A stretch of 64,000 nt of DNA from Amycolatopsis sp. A133 (lineage in GTDB: Bacteria; Actinomycetota; Actinomycetes; Mycobacteriales; Pseudonocardiaceae): contig NZ_JAVHJU010000045.1 of NCBI RefSeq assembly GCF_031082405.1, positions 36,516 to 100,515 of the forward strand, given 5' to 3'. Under the pieces are notes generated by a model. The model did no database searches. It was not told where the DNA came from and saw nothing but the letters and a program-made list of their open reading frames with translations. Positions 50,010-58,491 of the stretch are shown one piece after another; within the stretch, counting starts at the first letter, position 1; every line of letters starts with the position of its first letter. The position numbers were made by a program, and so were the translations under genes.

Positions 50010-51331
50010 TTGACCGTCACCTCCGCACCCCGGTACAGCGGGCCGACGAGCAGCGAGCTCCAGCCCGGGACGTCGGCGGCGTTCAGACCCAGCTGCGGGC
50101 CGAGCAGATCGGCCAGGAAGCCCTGCTCCGCCGTCGAGTACGCCAGATCACCGCCGCTGCCGTTGCCGCCGGTCGCGTCGCTCTTGAACTTGGCCGGGTT
50201 CAGGCCCTCACCGACGGTCTTCGGCGCGGCCTGGTGCTTCGTGCCGTCCTGGAAAGCGCCGTCCGGCGGCTCCGACGGGAACGGCTTCGGCAGGTTGTCG
50301 GCGTCGTAGCAGCGCGGCCCGCGCTTGTCGTCGAACCGCGGCTCTTCCTTGCCCGCCTGGTACGGCGCGCGCGGCACGATGATCTCGATCGTCGCGTGCA
50401 GGCCGGGCTGGTTGGTGCCCTTGCCCAGCGCCTGGTCGATCAGCGGCACGTTCTTGGCCATCTGGGAGATCACGCAGGGGTACTCCGGCGCGTACTTCGC
50501 CAGCAGCTCGGCCGTCGGCCGGGCGGTGTCGACGAGGGAGATGATGTTGTCCTTGTTGTTCTGCAGGAACGTCTGCAGGTCCACCGAGGCCTGGGTCAGG
50601 CTGCCGTAGAGGTTGGCCAGGTTCTGCCGCTCGTCGACCACGGTCCGGGTCGTCGTGCTCAGGTTGTCCAGGCTCTGCACCAGGTCCGGGGCCGCGTCCT
50701 TCAGGTGGTCGGAGAACTCCGCGAGCGCCTTGAGGTTGTGCTGCAGCTCCGGCTCGTGCGGGTTCAGCTCGCCGATGTAGCTGCCCAGCTGCGTCAGGGT
50801 CTCGCCGAGCTGGTCGCCGCGGCCCTGCAGCGCGGTCGAGATCGCGGTGAGCGTCGCCGACAGCTTCTGCGGCTGGACCGCCTGCAACACCGGCATCAGG
50901 TGGGAGAACGCCTGCTCCAGCTCGACCGCGCTCGACGTGCGGTCCTGCGGGATGACGTCCCCGCTGGACAGCGTCTTCGCCGAGGGGTCCTTCGGGATCT
51001 CCAGCGACACGAACCGTTCGCCGAAGAGCGTCTTCGGCAGGAACCGCGCCGAGACGTTCTCCGGGATGAGCTTCGCCGACTCCGGCTTGAGCGCCAGGGT
51101 CAGCTCGGCGCCGTGGTCGGTGGCGACGATGTCCTCGACCGAGCCGACGATCAGCCCGCGCACCTTGACGTCGGACTGCTCGATCAGCTGGTTGCCGATC
51201 TTGTCGGCCTGCAGCTTGACCGTGACGACCGGCGTGAACGCCTTGTCGTAGAGCGCGATGGACAGCGCCACCCCGCCGACCATCACGGCGATGAGCAGCA
51301 GGCCGAGCAGCCTGCGCCGGAGCACCCTCAT
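50006..51331 (-). CDS. mceA: MceA-type mammalian cell entry protein
   Basis: A 441-aa Mce subunit. N-terminal anchor (LLGLLLIAVMVGGVALSIALY), Mce domain with VTVKLQADKIGNQLIEQSDVKVRGLIVGSVEDI, helical region, then an extended C-terminal part with Cys pairs (YPCVISQM, RGPRCYDADNLP). First mce gene after the two permeases. ATG at 51331 overlaps the permease stop as ATGA; the much longer ORF extending upstream is the wrong frame over yrbEB. Confidence 0.9.
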   Translation of the reverse strand: MRVLRRRLLGLLLIAVMVGGVALSIALYDKAFTPVVTVKLQADKIGNQLIEQSDVKVRGLIVGSVEDIVATDHGAELTLALKPESAKLIPENVSARFLPKTLFGERFVSLEIPKDPSAKTLSSGDVIPQDRTSSAVELEQAFSHLMPVLQAVQPQKLSATLTAISTALQGRGDQLGETLTQLGSYIGELNPHEPELQHNLKALAEFSDHLKDAAPDLVQSLDNLSTTTRTVVDERQNLANLYGSLTQASVDLQTFLQNNKDNIISLVDTARPTAELLAKYAPEYPCVISQMAKNVPLIDQALGKGTNQPGLHATIEIIVPRAPYQAGKEEPRFDDKRGPRCYDADNLPKPFPSEPPDGAFQDGTKHQAAPKTVGEGLNPAKFKSDATGGNGSGGDLAYSTAEQGFLADLLGPQLGLNAADVPGWSSLLVGPLYRGAEVTVK

Positions 51332-52164
51332 CCCGCGATCCTTACCGTGACGTCGGTTCCCCAGATGGCGAACCCGATGAAGAAGTTCATGATCGACACC
51401 GTGACGATGGACAGCCGCACGGCCTTGCCGACCGCGACGCCGACGCCGGCCGGGCCACCGGTCGCCCGGTACCCGAAGTAGCAGTGCGACAGGATGATCA
51501 GGACGCTGAACAGCAGCACCTTGATGAACGAATAGAGCACGTCCTGCGGTGGCAGGAACAGGTCGAAGTAGTGGTCGTAGGTGCCGGCCGACTGGTTGTA
51601 GATGTAGATGACGACCAGTCTCGACGCGAGGTACGAGCTCAGCAGGCCGATGATGTAGAGCGGGATGACCGCGACGAACCCGGCGATGATCCGGGTCGTG
51701 ACCAGGTACGGCAGGCTGGGCACGCCCATGACTTCCAGTGCGTCGATCTCCTCGGAGATCCGCATCGCGCCCAGCTGGGCGGTGAACCCGGCGCCGACCG
51801 TGGCGCTCAGGGCGAGGCCCGCGACCAGCGGCGCGATCTCGCGGGTGTTGAAGAAGGCGGTCAGGAAGCCGGTGAAGGCCGACGTCCCGATCGAGTTCAG
51901 CGCCGAGTAACCCTGGAGGCCGACGAGGACACCGGTGAACAGCGTCAGGCCGACCATCACACCGACCGTGCCGCCGATGACCGCGAGCGAGCCGGAGCCG
52001 AAGCTCACCTCGGCCAGCAGCCGGAGCACCTCTTTGGTGTAGCGGCGAAGGGTCCGCGGCGTCCACAGCAGCGCCCGGCCGTAGAACGACATCTGGTCAC
52101 CGAGGGTGTCCAGCGTCTGGAGGGGTCGGTTGACGACGCGCTTGGCGCCCTGGAGGAACGTCAT
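51328..52164 (-). CDS. yrbEB: YrbE/MlaE-type permease, second of the mce locus
   Basis: A 278-aa ABC-transporter permease of the MlaE family with about five to six membrane helices (GSLAVIGGTVGVMVGLTLFTG, IIAGFVAVIPLYIIGLLSSYL) and the conserved cytosolic coupling segment EEIDALEVMGVPSLPYLVTTR. Pairs with the upstream permease and the Mkl ATPase to power Mce-mediated lipid uptake. Separated from the first permease by 4 nt and overlapping mceA by 4 nt. Confidence 0.93.
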   Translation of the reverse strand: MTFLQGAKRVVNRPLQTLDTLGDQMSFYGRALLWTPRTLRRYTKEVLRLLAEVSFGSGSLAVIGGTVGVMVGLTLFTGVLVGLQGYSALNSIGTSAFTGFLTAFFNTREIAPLVAGLALSATVGAGFTAQLGAMRISEEIDALEVMGVPSLPYLVTTRIIAGFVAVIPLYIIGLLSSYLASRLVVIYIYNQSAGTYDHYFDLFLPPQDVLYSFIKVLLFSVLIILSHCYFGYRATGGPAGVGVAVGKAVRLSIVTVSIMNFFIGFAIWGTDVTVRIAG

Positions 52165-52168
52165 GGCG

Positions 52169-52963
52169 CTAGTCCAGCTTTCCGGGCACGATCTGCAGGT
52201 AGATCAGGGTGATCACGAAGTTCACGACGAACAGCAGCAAGAACGTGATGACCACGGACTGGTTCACCGCGTCCCCGACGCCCTTCGGGCCGCCGGAGGG
52301 GTTGAGGCCCCGGTAGGACGCGACGACGGCGGCGATGAACCCGAAGATCAGCGCCTTGAGCTCGCCGACCCAGAGGTCGGGCAGCTGCGCGAGGGCGGAG
52401 AAGCTCGCCAGGTACGCACCCGGCGTCCCGCCCTGCAGCACGACGTTGAAGAAGTAGCCACCCAGCACGCCGATGACGCTGACCATGCCGTTGAGCAGGA
52501 GCGCGACCAGCATCATGGCGAGGGTGCGCGGCACGATCAGCCGCTGGACCGCGGAGACGCCCAGCACCTCCATCGCGGCGATCTCTTCACGGATGGTCCG
52601 GGCACCGATATCAGCACAGACGGCGCTTCCTCCGGCGCCCGCCACCAGCAGCGCGGTGACCAGCGGACTGGCCTGCTGCACGGTGGCGAGCACGGAGCCC
52701 GCGCCGGTGTAGGACTGCGCGCCCAGCTGGCGGGCGAGCGATCCGAACTGCAGCGAGATGACCGCGCCGAACGGGATGGCCACCAGGGCCGTCGGCAGGA
52801 TGGTCACGCTCGCGATGAACCACGACTGCTGGATGAACTCCCGCAGCTGGAACGGGCGCTGGAACAGGCCGCGGACGATGTCCAGGCCGAGAGCGAACAG
52901 GTTCCCGGTCTCGCGGAGCATGCCGATGCCGGGGATCTTCGCCTGTGTTGCGGGAGAACTCAC
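52169..52963 (-). CDS. yrbEA: YrbE/MlaE-type permease, first of the mce locus
   Basis: A 264-aa MlaE-family permease with helices (WFIASVTILPTALVAIPFGA, TLAMMLVALLLNGMVSVIGV) and the coupling segment IREEIAAMEVLGVSAVQRLIVPR, which contacts the ATPase. GTG at 52963 overlaps the mkl stop as GTGA, so the ATPase and permease are translationally linked. Its extra N-terminal segment before the first helix is normal for YrbE1A-type proteins. Confidence 0.93.
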   Translation of the reverse strand: MSSPATQAKIPGIGMLRETGNLFALGLDIVRGLFQRPFQLREFIQQSWFIASVTILPTALVAIPFGAVISLQFGSLARQLGAQSYTGAGSVLATVQQASPLVTALLVAGAGGSAVCADIGARTIREEIAAMEVLGVSAVQRLIVPRTLAMMLVALLLNGMVSVIGVLGGYFFNVVLQGGTPGAYLASFSALAQLPDLWVGELKALIFGFIAAVVASYRGLNPSGGPKGVGDAVNQSVVITFLLLFVVNFVITLIYLQIVPGKLD

Positions 52964-54132
52964 CGGCCACCTGGCCCGTTGTTCGGTGGCAGGCGGTGCG
53001 TGCCGGTTCTCGGCGGCTGGCCGCCGGGGATCCGCGCCACCTGCTCGGCGGGCAGCTGGCCGTGGTGCTGGTTCGGGACGCCGTCACCCTGCGGGCGGGC
53101 CCCGACCTGCTGCGGCTGACCCCGGTGCGAGCGCACGCCGTAGTGGCGCTGCTCCTCCGGGCTCAGCGACTCGATGATGCTCTCCTGCGCGGCCGGCGGC
53201 AGCCGGTGCATGATCTCCATGACCCGGTCCTTCCGGCGCACGGCACCCATCCGGGTCGGCACGCCCGGCGTCGTCTGCATCTGCGGCGGCACCCCGGTGA
53301 TGTCCTCGACCCCGCCCGCGTGGTGGCCGGCGTCGAACATCGCCTGCTCGGCGGCCATCTGCGCGGAGTCCTTCTCCTCGGACATGCCGATCGGGCCCTG
53401 CATCTTGCCGTTGAGGAACTGCTTGACGACCGGCTCCTCGCTGGTCAGCAGCACCTCGCGCGGGCCGAACATGACCAGTTCCTTGCGGAACAGCATGCCC
53501 AGGTTGTCCGGCACCGTGCGGGCCAGGTTGATGTTGTGGGTGACGATCAGGAACGTCGCGTCGATCTGCGCGTTGACGTCGAGGAACAGCTGCGAGATGT
53601 AGGTGGTGCGGACCGGGTCGAGGCCGGAGTCCGGCTCGTCGACCAGGATGATCTCCGGGTCCAGCACGAGGGCGCGGGCGAGGCCGGCGCGCTTGCGCAT
53701 CCCGCCGGAGATCTCGCCCGGCAGCTTCTTGTCGGCGCCGTTCAGACCGGTCATGTCCAGCTTTTCGAGCACGATCCGGCGGATTTCCGTCTCGGATTTT
53801 TTCGTGTGCTCGCGCAGCGGGAAAGCGACGTTGTCGTAGAGGTTCATCGAGCCGAACAGCGCGCCGTCCTGGAAGAGGACGCCGAAGAGCTTCCGGATCT
53901 CGTACAGCTTGTGTTCGGCGCAGGTGACGATGTCGACCCCGTTGATCACGCAGCGGCCGCGGTCGGGCTTGAGCAGCCCGATCATCGACTTGAGGAACAC
54001 CGACTTGCCGGTTCCGGACGGACCGAGCATCGCCGACACTTCGCCCGGGGGGAGCGTCAACGTGACGTCCCGCCAGATGGTCTGCTTACCGAAGGACTTC
54101 GTCAGACCTTCGATGACCACCTCGGCACCCAT
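52960..54132 (-). CDS. mkl: Mkl/MceG-type ABC ATPase
   Basis: A 390-aa ATPase of the MlaF/Mkl family that energises Mce transporters. Walker A GPSGTGKS at about 36-43, Q-loop FQDGALFGSMN, signature SGGMRKRAG near 142, Walker B ILVDEPD near 163, and H-loop VTHN. Residues beyond about 250 form a Pro/Gln/His-rich extension not needed for ATPase activity; mycobacterial Mkl has a shorter one. Here the ATPase sits inside its mce locus and next to rplL, as mkl does near rplJL in mycobacteria. ATG at 54132 has GGAGGTGC upstream. Confidence 0.93.
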   Translation of the reverse strand: MGAEVVIEGLTKSFGKQTIWRDVTLTLPPGEVSAMLGPSGTGKSVFLKSMIGLLKPDRGRCVINGVDIVTCAEHKLYEIRKLFGVLFQDGALFGSMNLYDNVAFPLREHTKKSETEIRRIVLEKLDMTGLNGADKKLPGEISGGMRKRAGLARALVLDPEIILVDEPDSGLDPVRTTYISQLFLDVNAQIDATFLIVTHNINLARTVPDNLGMLFRKELVMFGPREVLLTSEEPVVKQFLNGKMQGPIGMSEEKDSAQMAAEQAMFDAGHHAGGVEDITGVPPQMQTTPGVPTRMGAVRRKDRVMEIMHRLPPAAQESIIESLSPEEQRHYGVRSHRGQPQQVGARPQGDGVPNQHHGQLPAEQVARIPGGQPPRTGTHRLPPNNGPGGR

Positions 54133-54464
54133 CGCACCTCCAGGAGCTGTTCCGCGTCATTGCGCCCGCTGCCACACCCTGCCACCCACGCCGGCGGCGG
54201 ATGTGGGCCGGTGGCGCCCACGAACCCGCGTCAACCAGGTGCAACGAGCTGAGTGCGAACAGGTTACTCACCAGTTTTCTTTTCTGGCCAGCCCCGAACT
54301 CATCGTCACCCCGCCGTGATCGCCAATGAGCAGCACGGTAGCCCAAACGGGGCAACGGCGCAGGTGTCCGCGAGCCCGGGTCCACGATTTAGGGACCCCC
54401 GGGGAGATTCGGACACACTCCTAGGGGTGGTGGCGGCCCGCAGCTCAGGAAGTCGTAGACGCGG
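54133..54464. promoter_or_regulatory. Upstream region of the mce locus, with inverted repeat
   Basis: About 330 bp without a gene. It holds a two-part inverted repeat at 54364-54416 (outer GTGTCCG/CGGACAC, inner GGGTCC/GGACCC) and, nearer mkl, a minus-strand TAACCT (54261-54266) that fits a TANNNT -10 box without a clear -35. The mce promoter is probably here; the exact start cannot be fixed by eye. Confidence 0.4.
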
Positions 54465-54500
54465 AAAGGGGCGGGCATCCGAGTGGATGCCCGCCCCTTT
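54465..54500 (-). terminator. Terminator after rplL
   Basis: Perfect 16-bp stem AAAGGGGCGGGCATCC with a four-base loop, 35 nt after the rplL stop. On the minus strand it is followed by only a short T tract, but stem strength and position support termination of rplJ-rplL before the mce locus. Confidence 0.8.
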
Positions 54501-54535
54501 CGCGAGGTGGTGCGTAGGCGCCGGCGCGCCCGGGA

Positions 54536-54922
54536 TCACTTGATGGTGATCTTGGCGCCCGCGGCCTCGAGCTTCTCCTTGGCGGCCTCGGCGGCCTCCT
54601 TGTCGACCTTCTCCAGGAGGGCCTTGGGAGCGGCCTCGACCAGCTCCTTGGCCTCCTTCAGGCCCAGGCCCGAGACGACCTCGCGGACGACCTTGATGAC
54701 CTGGATCTTCTTGTCGCCGGCGCCCTCGAGGACGACGTCGAACTCGTCCTGCTCCTCGGGGGCCTCGGCGGCGGCACCGGCCGGGCCGGCGGCGGCGACG
54801 GCGACCGGCGCGGCGGCGGTGACGTCGAAGGTCTCCTCGAACTCCTTCACGAACTCGGACAGCTCGAGGAGGGTCAGCTCCTTGAAGGCGTCGATCAGCT
54901 CGGCGGTGCTCAGCTTCGCCAT
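54536..54922 (-). CDS. rplL: 50S ribosomal protein L7/L12
   Basis: 128 aa, the standard length. N-terminal dimerisation helices (STAELIDAFKELTLLELSEFVKEFE), an Ala/Gly-rich hinge (AAPVAVAAAGPAGAAAEAPEE) and the C-terminal factor-binding domain (EFDVVLEGAGDKKIQVIKVVR ... KAKEL-type helix GLKEAKELVE). Forms the L12 stalk that recruits EF-Tu, EF-G and IF2. Follows rplJ by 50 nt. In most bacteria rpoBC comes next; here the mce locus and then rif genes do. Confidence 0.98.
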   Translation of the reverse strand: MAKLSTAELIDAFKELTLLELSEFVKEFEETFDVTAAAPVAVAAAGPAGAAAEAPEEQDEFDVVLEGAGDKKIQVIKVVREVVSGLGLKEAKELVEAAPKALLEKVDKEAAEAAKEKLEAAGAKITIK

Positions 54923-54972
54923 GATGGCTTCCTCTCAGAAAAACGAACTAGGCGTTCGGGGTGGGGGGTGGT

Positions 54973-55527
54973 TCAGCTCTCGGCGGGTGCTTCGGCTGCT
55001 TCGGTACCGGTGGCGTTGCGCTGCTTCTCCTCCAGCGCGGCAGCCAGGCGGGCGACCTGGGACGCCGGCGCCTGGAACAGCGCGGCGGCCTGGGACAGCT
55101 TCGCCTTGAACGCGCCCGCCGCCTTGGCGAGCAGGACCTCACGGCTGTCGAGATCGGCGATCCGGTTGATCTCGTCCACGGACAGCGCTTTGCCGTCCAT
55201 GTAGCCGCCCTTGATCACAAGCGCGTTGTTGTCCTTCGCGAAGTCGCGAAGCGCCTTGGCGGCGTCGACGGCTTCACCCTCGACGAAGGCGATGGCGGTC
55301 GCGCCGACGAACAGGTCCTCGAGACCCTGGATGCCGGCGTCCTCGGCCGCCCGCTTGACCAGGGTGTTCTTCGCGACCCGGTACTTGGCACTGGTGCCGA
55401 GAGCGCGGCGCAGCTGAGACAGCTGTGACACGGAGAGGCCGGTGTACTGGGTAACGACGGTGGCCGAGCTGCTGCGGAAGCTCTCCGCGATCTCGGCGAC
55501 GGCCGCCACCTTGTCGGGCTTCGCCAT
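54973..55527 (-). CDS. rplJ: 50S ribosomal protein L10
   Basis: 184 aa. N-terminal rRNA-binding domain (KVAAVAEIAESFRSSSATVVTQYTGL, LRRALGTSAKYRVAKNTLVKRA) and the C-terminal helix (REVLLAKAAGAFKAKLSQAAALF ... VARLAAALEEKQ) that anchors L12 dimers. ATG has GAGAGGAGGCGACC in front. It is preceded by a structured leader used for autoregulation by the L10-L12 complex. Confidence 0.98.
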   Translation of the reverse strand: MAKPDKVAAVAEIAESFRSSSATVVTQYTGLSVSQLSQLRRALGTSAKYRVAKNTLVKRAAEDAGIQGLEDLFVGATAIAFVEGEAVDAAKALRDFAKDNNALVIKGGYMDGKALSVDEINRIADLDSREVLLAKAAGAFKAKLSQAAALFQAPASQVARLAAALEEKQRNATGTEAAEAPAES

Positions 55528-55559
55528 GGTCGCCTCCTCTCTTGGCTAGTGTTTCCACT

Positions 55560-55726
55560 GGCTTCGAGGAGCCCCGAAACGACAAAACGCCCTCGCGCAG
55601 ACAGGCGCGGGGCGTCATCGGGCACCTGGGTGCCCGGCCTCGTTCCTCCTGCGCGGGCCGCCCGGCGAGTGCGGGGCCTTCGTTCCCCGCGGGGAGCGGG
55701 GAAAACCAGCGGTCTTCGGTAGAACC
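55560..55726 (-). ncRNA. L10 ribosomal protein leader
   Basis: The rplJ 5' region carries the features of the actinobacterial L10 leader: ACCGAAGACCGCTGG, several GC hairpins (CCCCGC...GCGGGG; GGGCACC...GGTGCCC) and GCGCAGGAGGAACGAGGCC. L10-L12 binding here represses rplJL in other bacteria. Boundaries are approximate. Confidence 0.7.
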
Positions 55727-55733
55727 GTTGTGA

Positions 55734-55739
55734 ACTATA
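55734..55739 (-). promoter_or_regulatory. -10 box of the rplJ promoter
   Basis: TATAGT on the minus strand just upstream of the L10 leader, a close match to TATAAT. No good -35 hexamer is visible at 16-18 bp; TCGACA is only 10 bp away. Confidence 0.5.
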
Positions 55740-55835
55740 CCCGGTCGTCTGTCGAGGTTTTCCCGGGGCCCGTCCTGACCTGCGTTTTGGCCGCCTGGGG
55801 GTTCCCCGGGAGGCCTCGAAGGGCATCATGGTGAC

Positions 55836-56858
55836 GTGGCGGAGCAGCGCGATGACGGAAAGCCGGGCTCGGACATCGAACCGGCGGGCTCGAAGGCGCC
55901 CGCCGGGGGGAACGGGCAGCCCGGGAGCGCACCGCCGGCCCAGGGCGCTCCGGCGCTTCCGCAGCCGTCCGGCACTCCGGCGCCGGCTCAGGGCACTTCC
56001 GCGCTCCCCCAGCCCTTCGGGCAGCCGGCGCTTCCCCAGCCGTCGGGGCAGCCGCCGGTGGACCCCGCGCAGCTGGAGCAGTTCCGCCAGTTCCAGCAGT
56101 TCCAGGACTACCTGCGCTTCACCCAGGCCCAGCAGGGCAACCAGCCGGCCCCTTCACCGGACGGGGGCGTCGTCCAAGCCCCGCCGTCCCAGCCGGGTGG
56201 TCAGCCTCCGCTCATCCCGCCGGGCTACCAGCTCGTCCCGGTCGAGCGCCGCCGGGCGCCGAAGTGGGTGAGCTGGCTCGGCAAGAAGGTCCTCGCCTGG
56301 GTACTGGCGTTCATCCTGCTCGCGGTCGCGGGGACATGGCTGTACAACCACTTCTTCCCCAACGACGCCGGCAAGACCTCCGCCCAGCTCGCCCAGGAGG
56401 GCGGCGGGAAGTACCACACGAACCACGTGTTCTCGACGAACCCGTACGAGGCGGTGCGGATGGTCTACCACAACGTCGCCCAGGGCCGGGTCGACGACGC
56501 CTGCGGCCGGTTCCAGAACGAGGGGCAGCGCGACATCCAGACCCGCTTCGCGCAGGACATCGCCCAGACGTTCCGCCAGAGCACCGCCCAGACCGACTGC
56601 AAGAAGGCCGTCGAGTTCCTCGCCACCCAGGTGACGAACAAGAACGACTACGCCGAATCCCTGCCGTCGAGCGTCTCGGCACCCCTGCCCGGGGACACCG
56701 TGACCATCGATTCGTGCACCTTCCCCGTCACGGGCGGTCCGGCACTGGGTGTTTTCACGGTCTCGAAGGTCGAGAAGGGGCAGTGGCTCATCACCGACCA
56801 CGCGATCGGGCCGTCAAAGTGCAGCAGCGCCCCGACCGCGACGCCGACCAGCCGCTAG
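55836..56858 (+). CDS. Anchored secreted protein with Pro/Gln-rich N-terminus, function unknown
   Basis: 340 aa, divergent from rplJ. Residues 1-130 are cytosolic low complexity with repeated ALPQPSGxPA-like units and a Gln/Phe-rich stretch (LEQFRQFQQFQDYLRF). One membrane helix (VLAWVLAFILLAVAGTWLYNHFF) near 150-172 is followed by an external domain (NPYEAVRMVYHNVAQGRVDDACGRF ... TDCKKAVEF ... IDSCTFPV ... PSKC) with four Cys that could form two disulphides; the helix-Cys pattern recalls NTF2/DUF4878-like domains, but I do not recognise it with certainty. GTG at 55836 was taken as start. The stop codon overlaps that of the convergent hydrolase through a CTAG. Confidence 0.8.
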   Translation: MAEQRDDGKPGSDIEPAGSKAPAGGNGQPGSAPPAQGAPALPQPSGTPAPAQGTSALPQPFGQPALPQPSGQPPVDPAQLEQFRQFQQFQDYLRFTQAQQGNQPAPSPDGGVVQAPPSQPGGQPPLIPPGYQLVPVERRRAPKWVSWLGKKVLAWVLAFILLAVAGTWLYNHFFPNDAGKTSAQLAQEGGGKYHTNHVFSTNPYEAVRMVYHNVAQGRVDDACGRFQNEGQRDIQTRFAQDIAQTFRQSTAQTDCKKAVEFLATQVTNKNDYAESLPSSVSAPLPGDTVTIDSCTFPVTGGPALGVFTVSKVEKGQWLITDHAIGPSKCSSAPTATPTSR

Positions 56859-57628
56859 CGCGGGTGCGGCGCCGCCAGGAACGACACCAGGGCATCCGCG
56901 AACGCCGGTGACATCACCGCCGTCATGTGGTCCCCCGGGATCCGGACCAGCCGCGCTCCCGCGATCGCCGCCGCCAGGCGTTCCGGCTCGGCCGCCAGCT
57001 GGTCCTGCTCGCCCGCCAGCACCAGCGTCGGCACTCCTATCGCCGACAGGTCCAAATGACCGTGCCGCGAAGCCAGTGCCACCGCCGCCAGCGCCTGCCG
57101 GTCGCCGCCGACCGCGTCCGCCAGCAACCGGAACGGCACTCCTGATGGCGGCACCACCGAGGGGTCCTCCGCCAGCAACGCCGAAGCGATGTCCGCCGGC
57201 TTCACCACGCGCAGGTCGACGCCGCCGAAGTCGACGATGCCCGAACCCACGCCGCCCGTGGCCAGGCAGCGGATGCGCTTGTCCGCCGCCGTCACCGTCA
57301 GGGCGATGATCGCGCCCATCGAGTAGCCGACCATCGAAACCTCGTCGAGGGCCAGCTCGTCCAGCAGCGCCGAGACGTCCCGCGCCATGCTGTCTTCCGT
57401 GTAACGGGACTCGTCGTGCGGCTTCTCGGAGCGGCCGTGGCCGCGCGCGTCCAGGGAAATGACCGTGAAGCCCGCCGACCGCAGCGCCGCGACGACGCCG
57501 GTGGAGATCCAGTTCGCGTTCGTGTCCGCGGCGAAACCGTGCTGCAGCAGCACCGGGCGGTGGGCGCCGTCGCCGTCCCACACCGTGTAGTGCAACCGGA
57601 GCCCGTCGAACGACGCGAAAGTCGGCAT
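56855..57628 (-). CDS. Alpha/beta hydrolase
   Basis: 257 aa, full length for the family. Oxyanion-hole HGF at about 30-32, nucleophile elbow GYSMG with Ser103, catalytic Asp likely in AGEQDQL near 208 and His in PGDHM near 233. There is no signal peptide, so cytosolic. It resembles lactonase/haloperoxidase-like esterases but the lid gives no substrate. It begins just after the rplA terminator on the same strand and is probably transcribed on its own. Confidence 0.9.
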   Translation of the reverse strand: MPTFASFDGLRLHYTVWDGDGAHRPVLLQHGFAADTNANWISTGVVAALRSAGFTVISLDARGHGRSEKPHDESRYTEDSMARDVSALLDELALDEVSMVGYSMGAIIALTVTAADKRIRCLATGGVGSGIVDFGGVDLRVVKPADIASALLAEDPSVVPPSGVPFRLLADAVGGDRQALAAVALASRHGHLDLSAIGVPTLVLAGEQDQLAAEPERLAAAIAGARLVRIPGDHMTAVMSPAFADALVSFLAAPHPR

Positions 57629-57646
57629 GACGTCAATAAGACACGA

Positions 57647-57685
57647 AGAAAGGGCGCCCCCGCAGCAAGCGGGGACGCCCTTTCT
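57647..57685. terminator. Terminator after rplA
   Basis: A 17-bp stem (AGAAAGGGCG then CCCCGC, one mismatch) with a five-base loop, 14 nt beyond the rplA stop. Minus-strand transcripts end in TTTCTTCGTG. It separates rplKA from the hydrolase gene. Confidence 0.85.
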
Positions 57686-57698
57686 GGTGATGTCCGAC

Positions 57699-58418
57699 TC
57701 AGACAGCCGCTTCCTCGGAAAGGAGGTTGCGGGTCCGCAGCGGGTCGACCGGGATGCCCGGGCCCATCGTGGTGGTGAAGGTGACCTTCTTCAGGTAACG
57801 GCCCTTCGCCGACGACGGCTTGGCGCGGAGGATCTCGTCCAGCGCGGCGGCGTAGTTCTCGACCAGCTTCTCGGTGTCGAAGGAAGCCTTGCCGATCACC
57901 AGGTGCAGGTTGGCCTGCTTGTCGACGCGGAAGTTGATCTTACCGCCCTTGATGTCCTTCACGGCCTTCTCGACCGCGGGGGTCACCGTGCCGGTCTTCG
58001 GGTTCGGCATCAGGCCACGCGGGCCGAGGATGCGGGCGATGCGGCCCACCTTGGCCATCTGGTCCGGCGTCGCGATCGCGGCGTCGAAGTCGAGCCAGCC
58101 ACCCTGGATGCGCTCGATCAGTTCGTCGGTGCCGACCGCGTCCGCGCCGGCGGCTTCGGCCTCGGCGGCCTTGTCGCCGACGGCGAAGACGATGACGCGG
58201 GCGGTCTTACCGGTGCCGTGCGGCAGGTTCACGGTGCCGCGGACCATCTGGTCGGCCTTGCGGGGGTCCACACCGAGACGCATCGCAACCTCGACGGTCG
58301 CGTCCATCTTGGTCTTGGAGGTCTCCTTCGCCAGCTTCGCGGCCTCGAGCGGCGCGTACAGGCGCGCCTTGTCGATGAGCTCCGCAGCCTGGCGGTAAGC
58401 CTTGCTGTGCTTGGTCAT
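57699..58418 (-). CDS. rplA: 50S ribosomal protein L1
   Basis: 239 aa. Family hallmarks: LGVDPRKADQMVRGTVNLPHGTGK, VGRIARILGPRGLMPNPKTGTV, and the C-terminal KGRYLKKVTFTTTMGPGIPVD. L1 forms the mobile stalk by the ribosomal E site and represses its own operon in bacteria. Lies 73 nt after rplK. Confidence 0.98.
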   Translation of the reverse strand: MTKHSKAYRQAAELIDKARLYAPLEAAKLAKETSKTKMDATVEVAMRLGVDPRKADQMVRGTVNLPHGTGKTARVIVFAVGDKAAEAEAAGADAVGTDELIERIQGGWLDFDAAIATPDQMAKVGRIARILGPRGLMPNPKTGTVTPAVEKAVKDIKGGKINFRVDKQANLHLVIGKASFDTEKLVENYAAALDEILRAKPSSAKGRYLKKVTFTTTMGPGIPVDPLRTRNLLSEEAAV

Positions 58419-58491
58419 GCTTCTGTCCTTAACTTCGAAAACGGATCAGTGTGGTGACGAGCCAGCACGCGGCTCTCCCACGGGTAAAGCG

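Noticed and set aside
54253..54543. Plus-strand ORF in the rplL-mkl gap
   Set aside because: It has no ribosome site or recognisable domain and runs through the rplL terminator.
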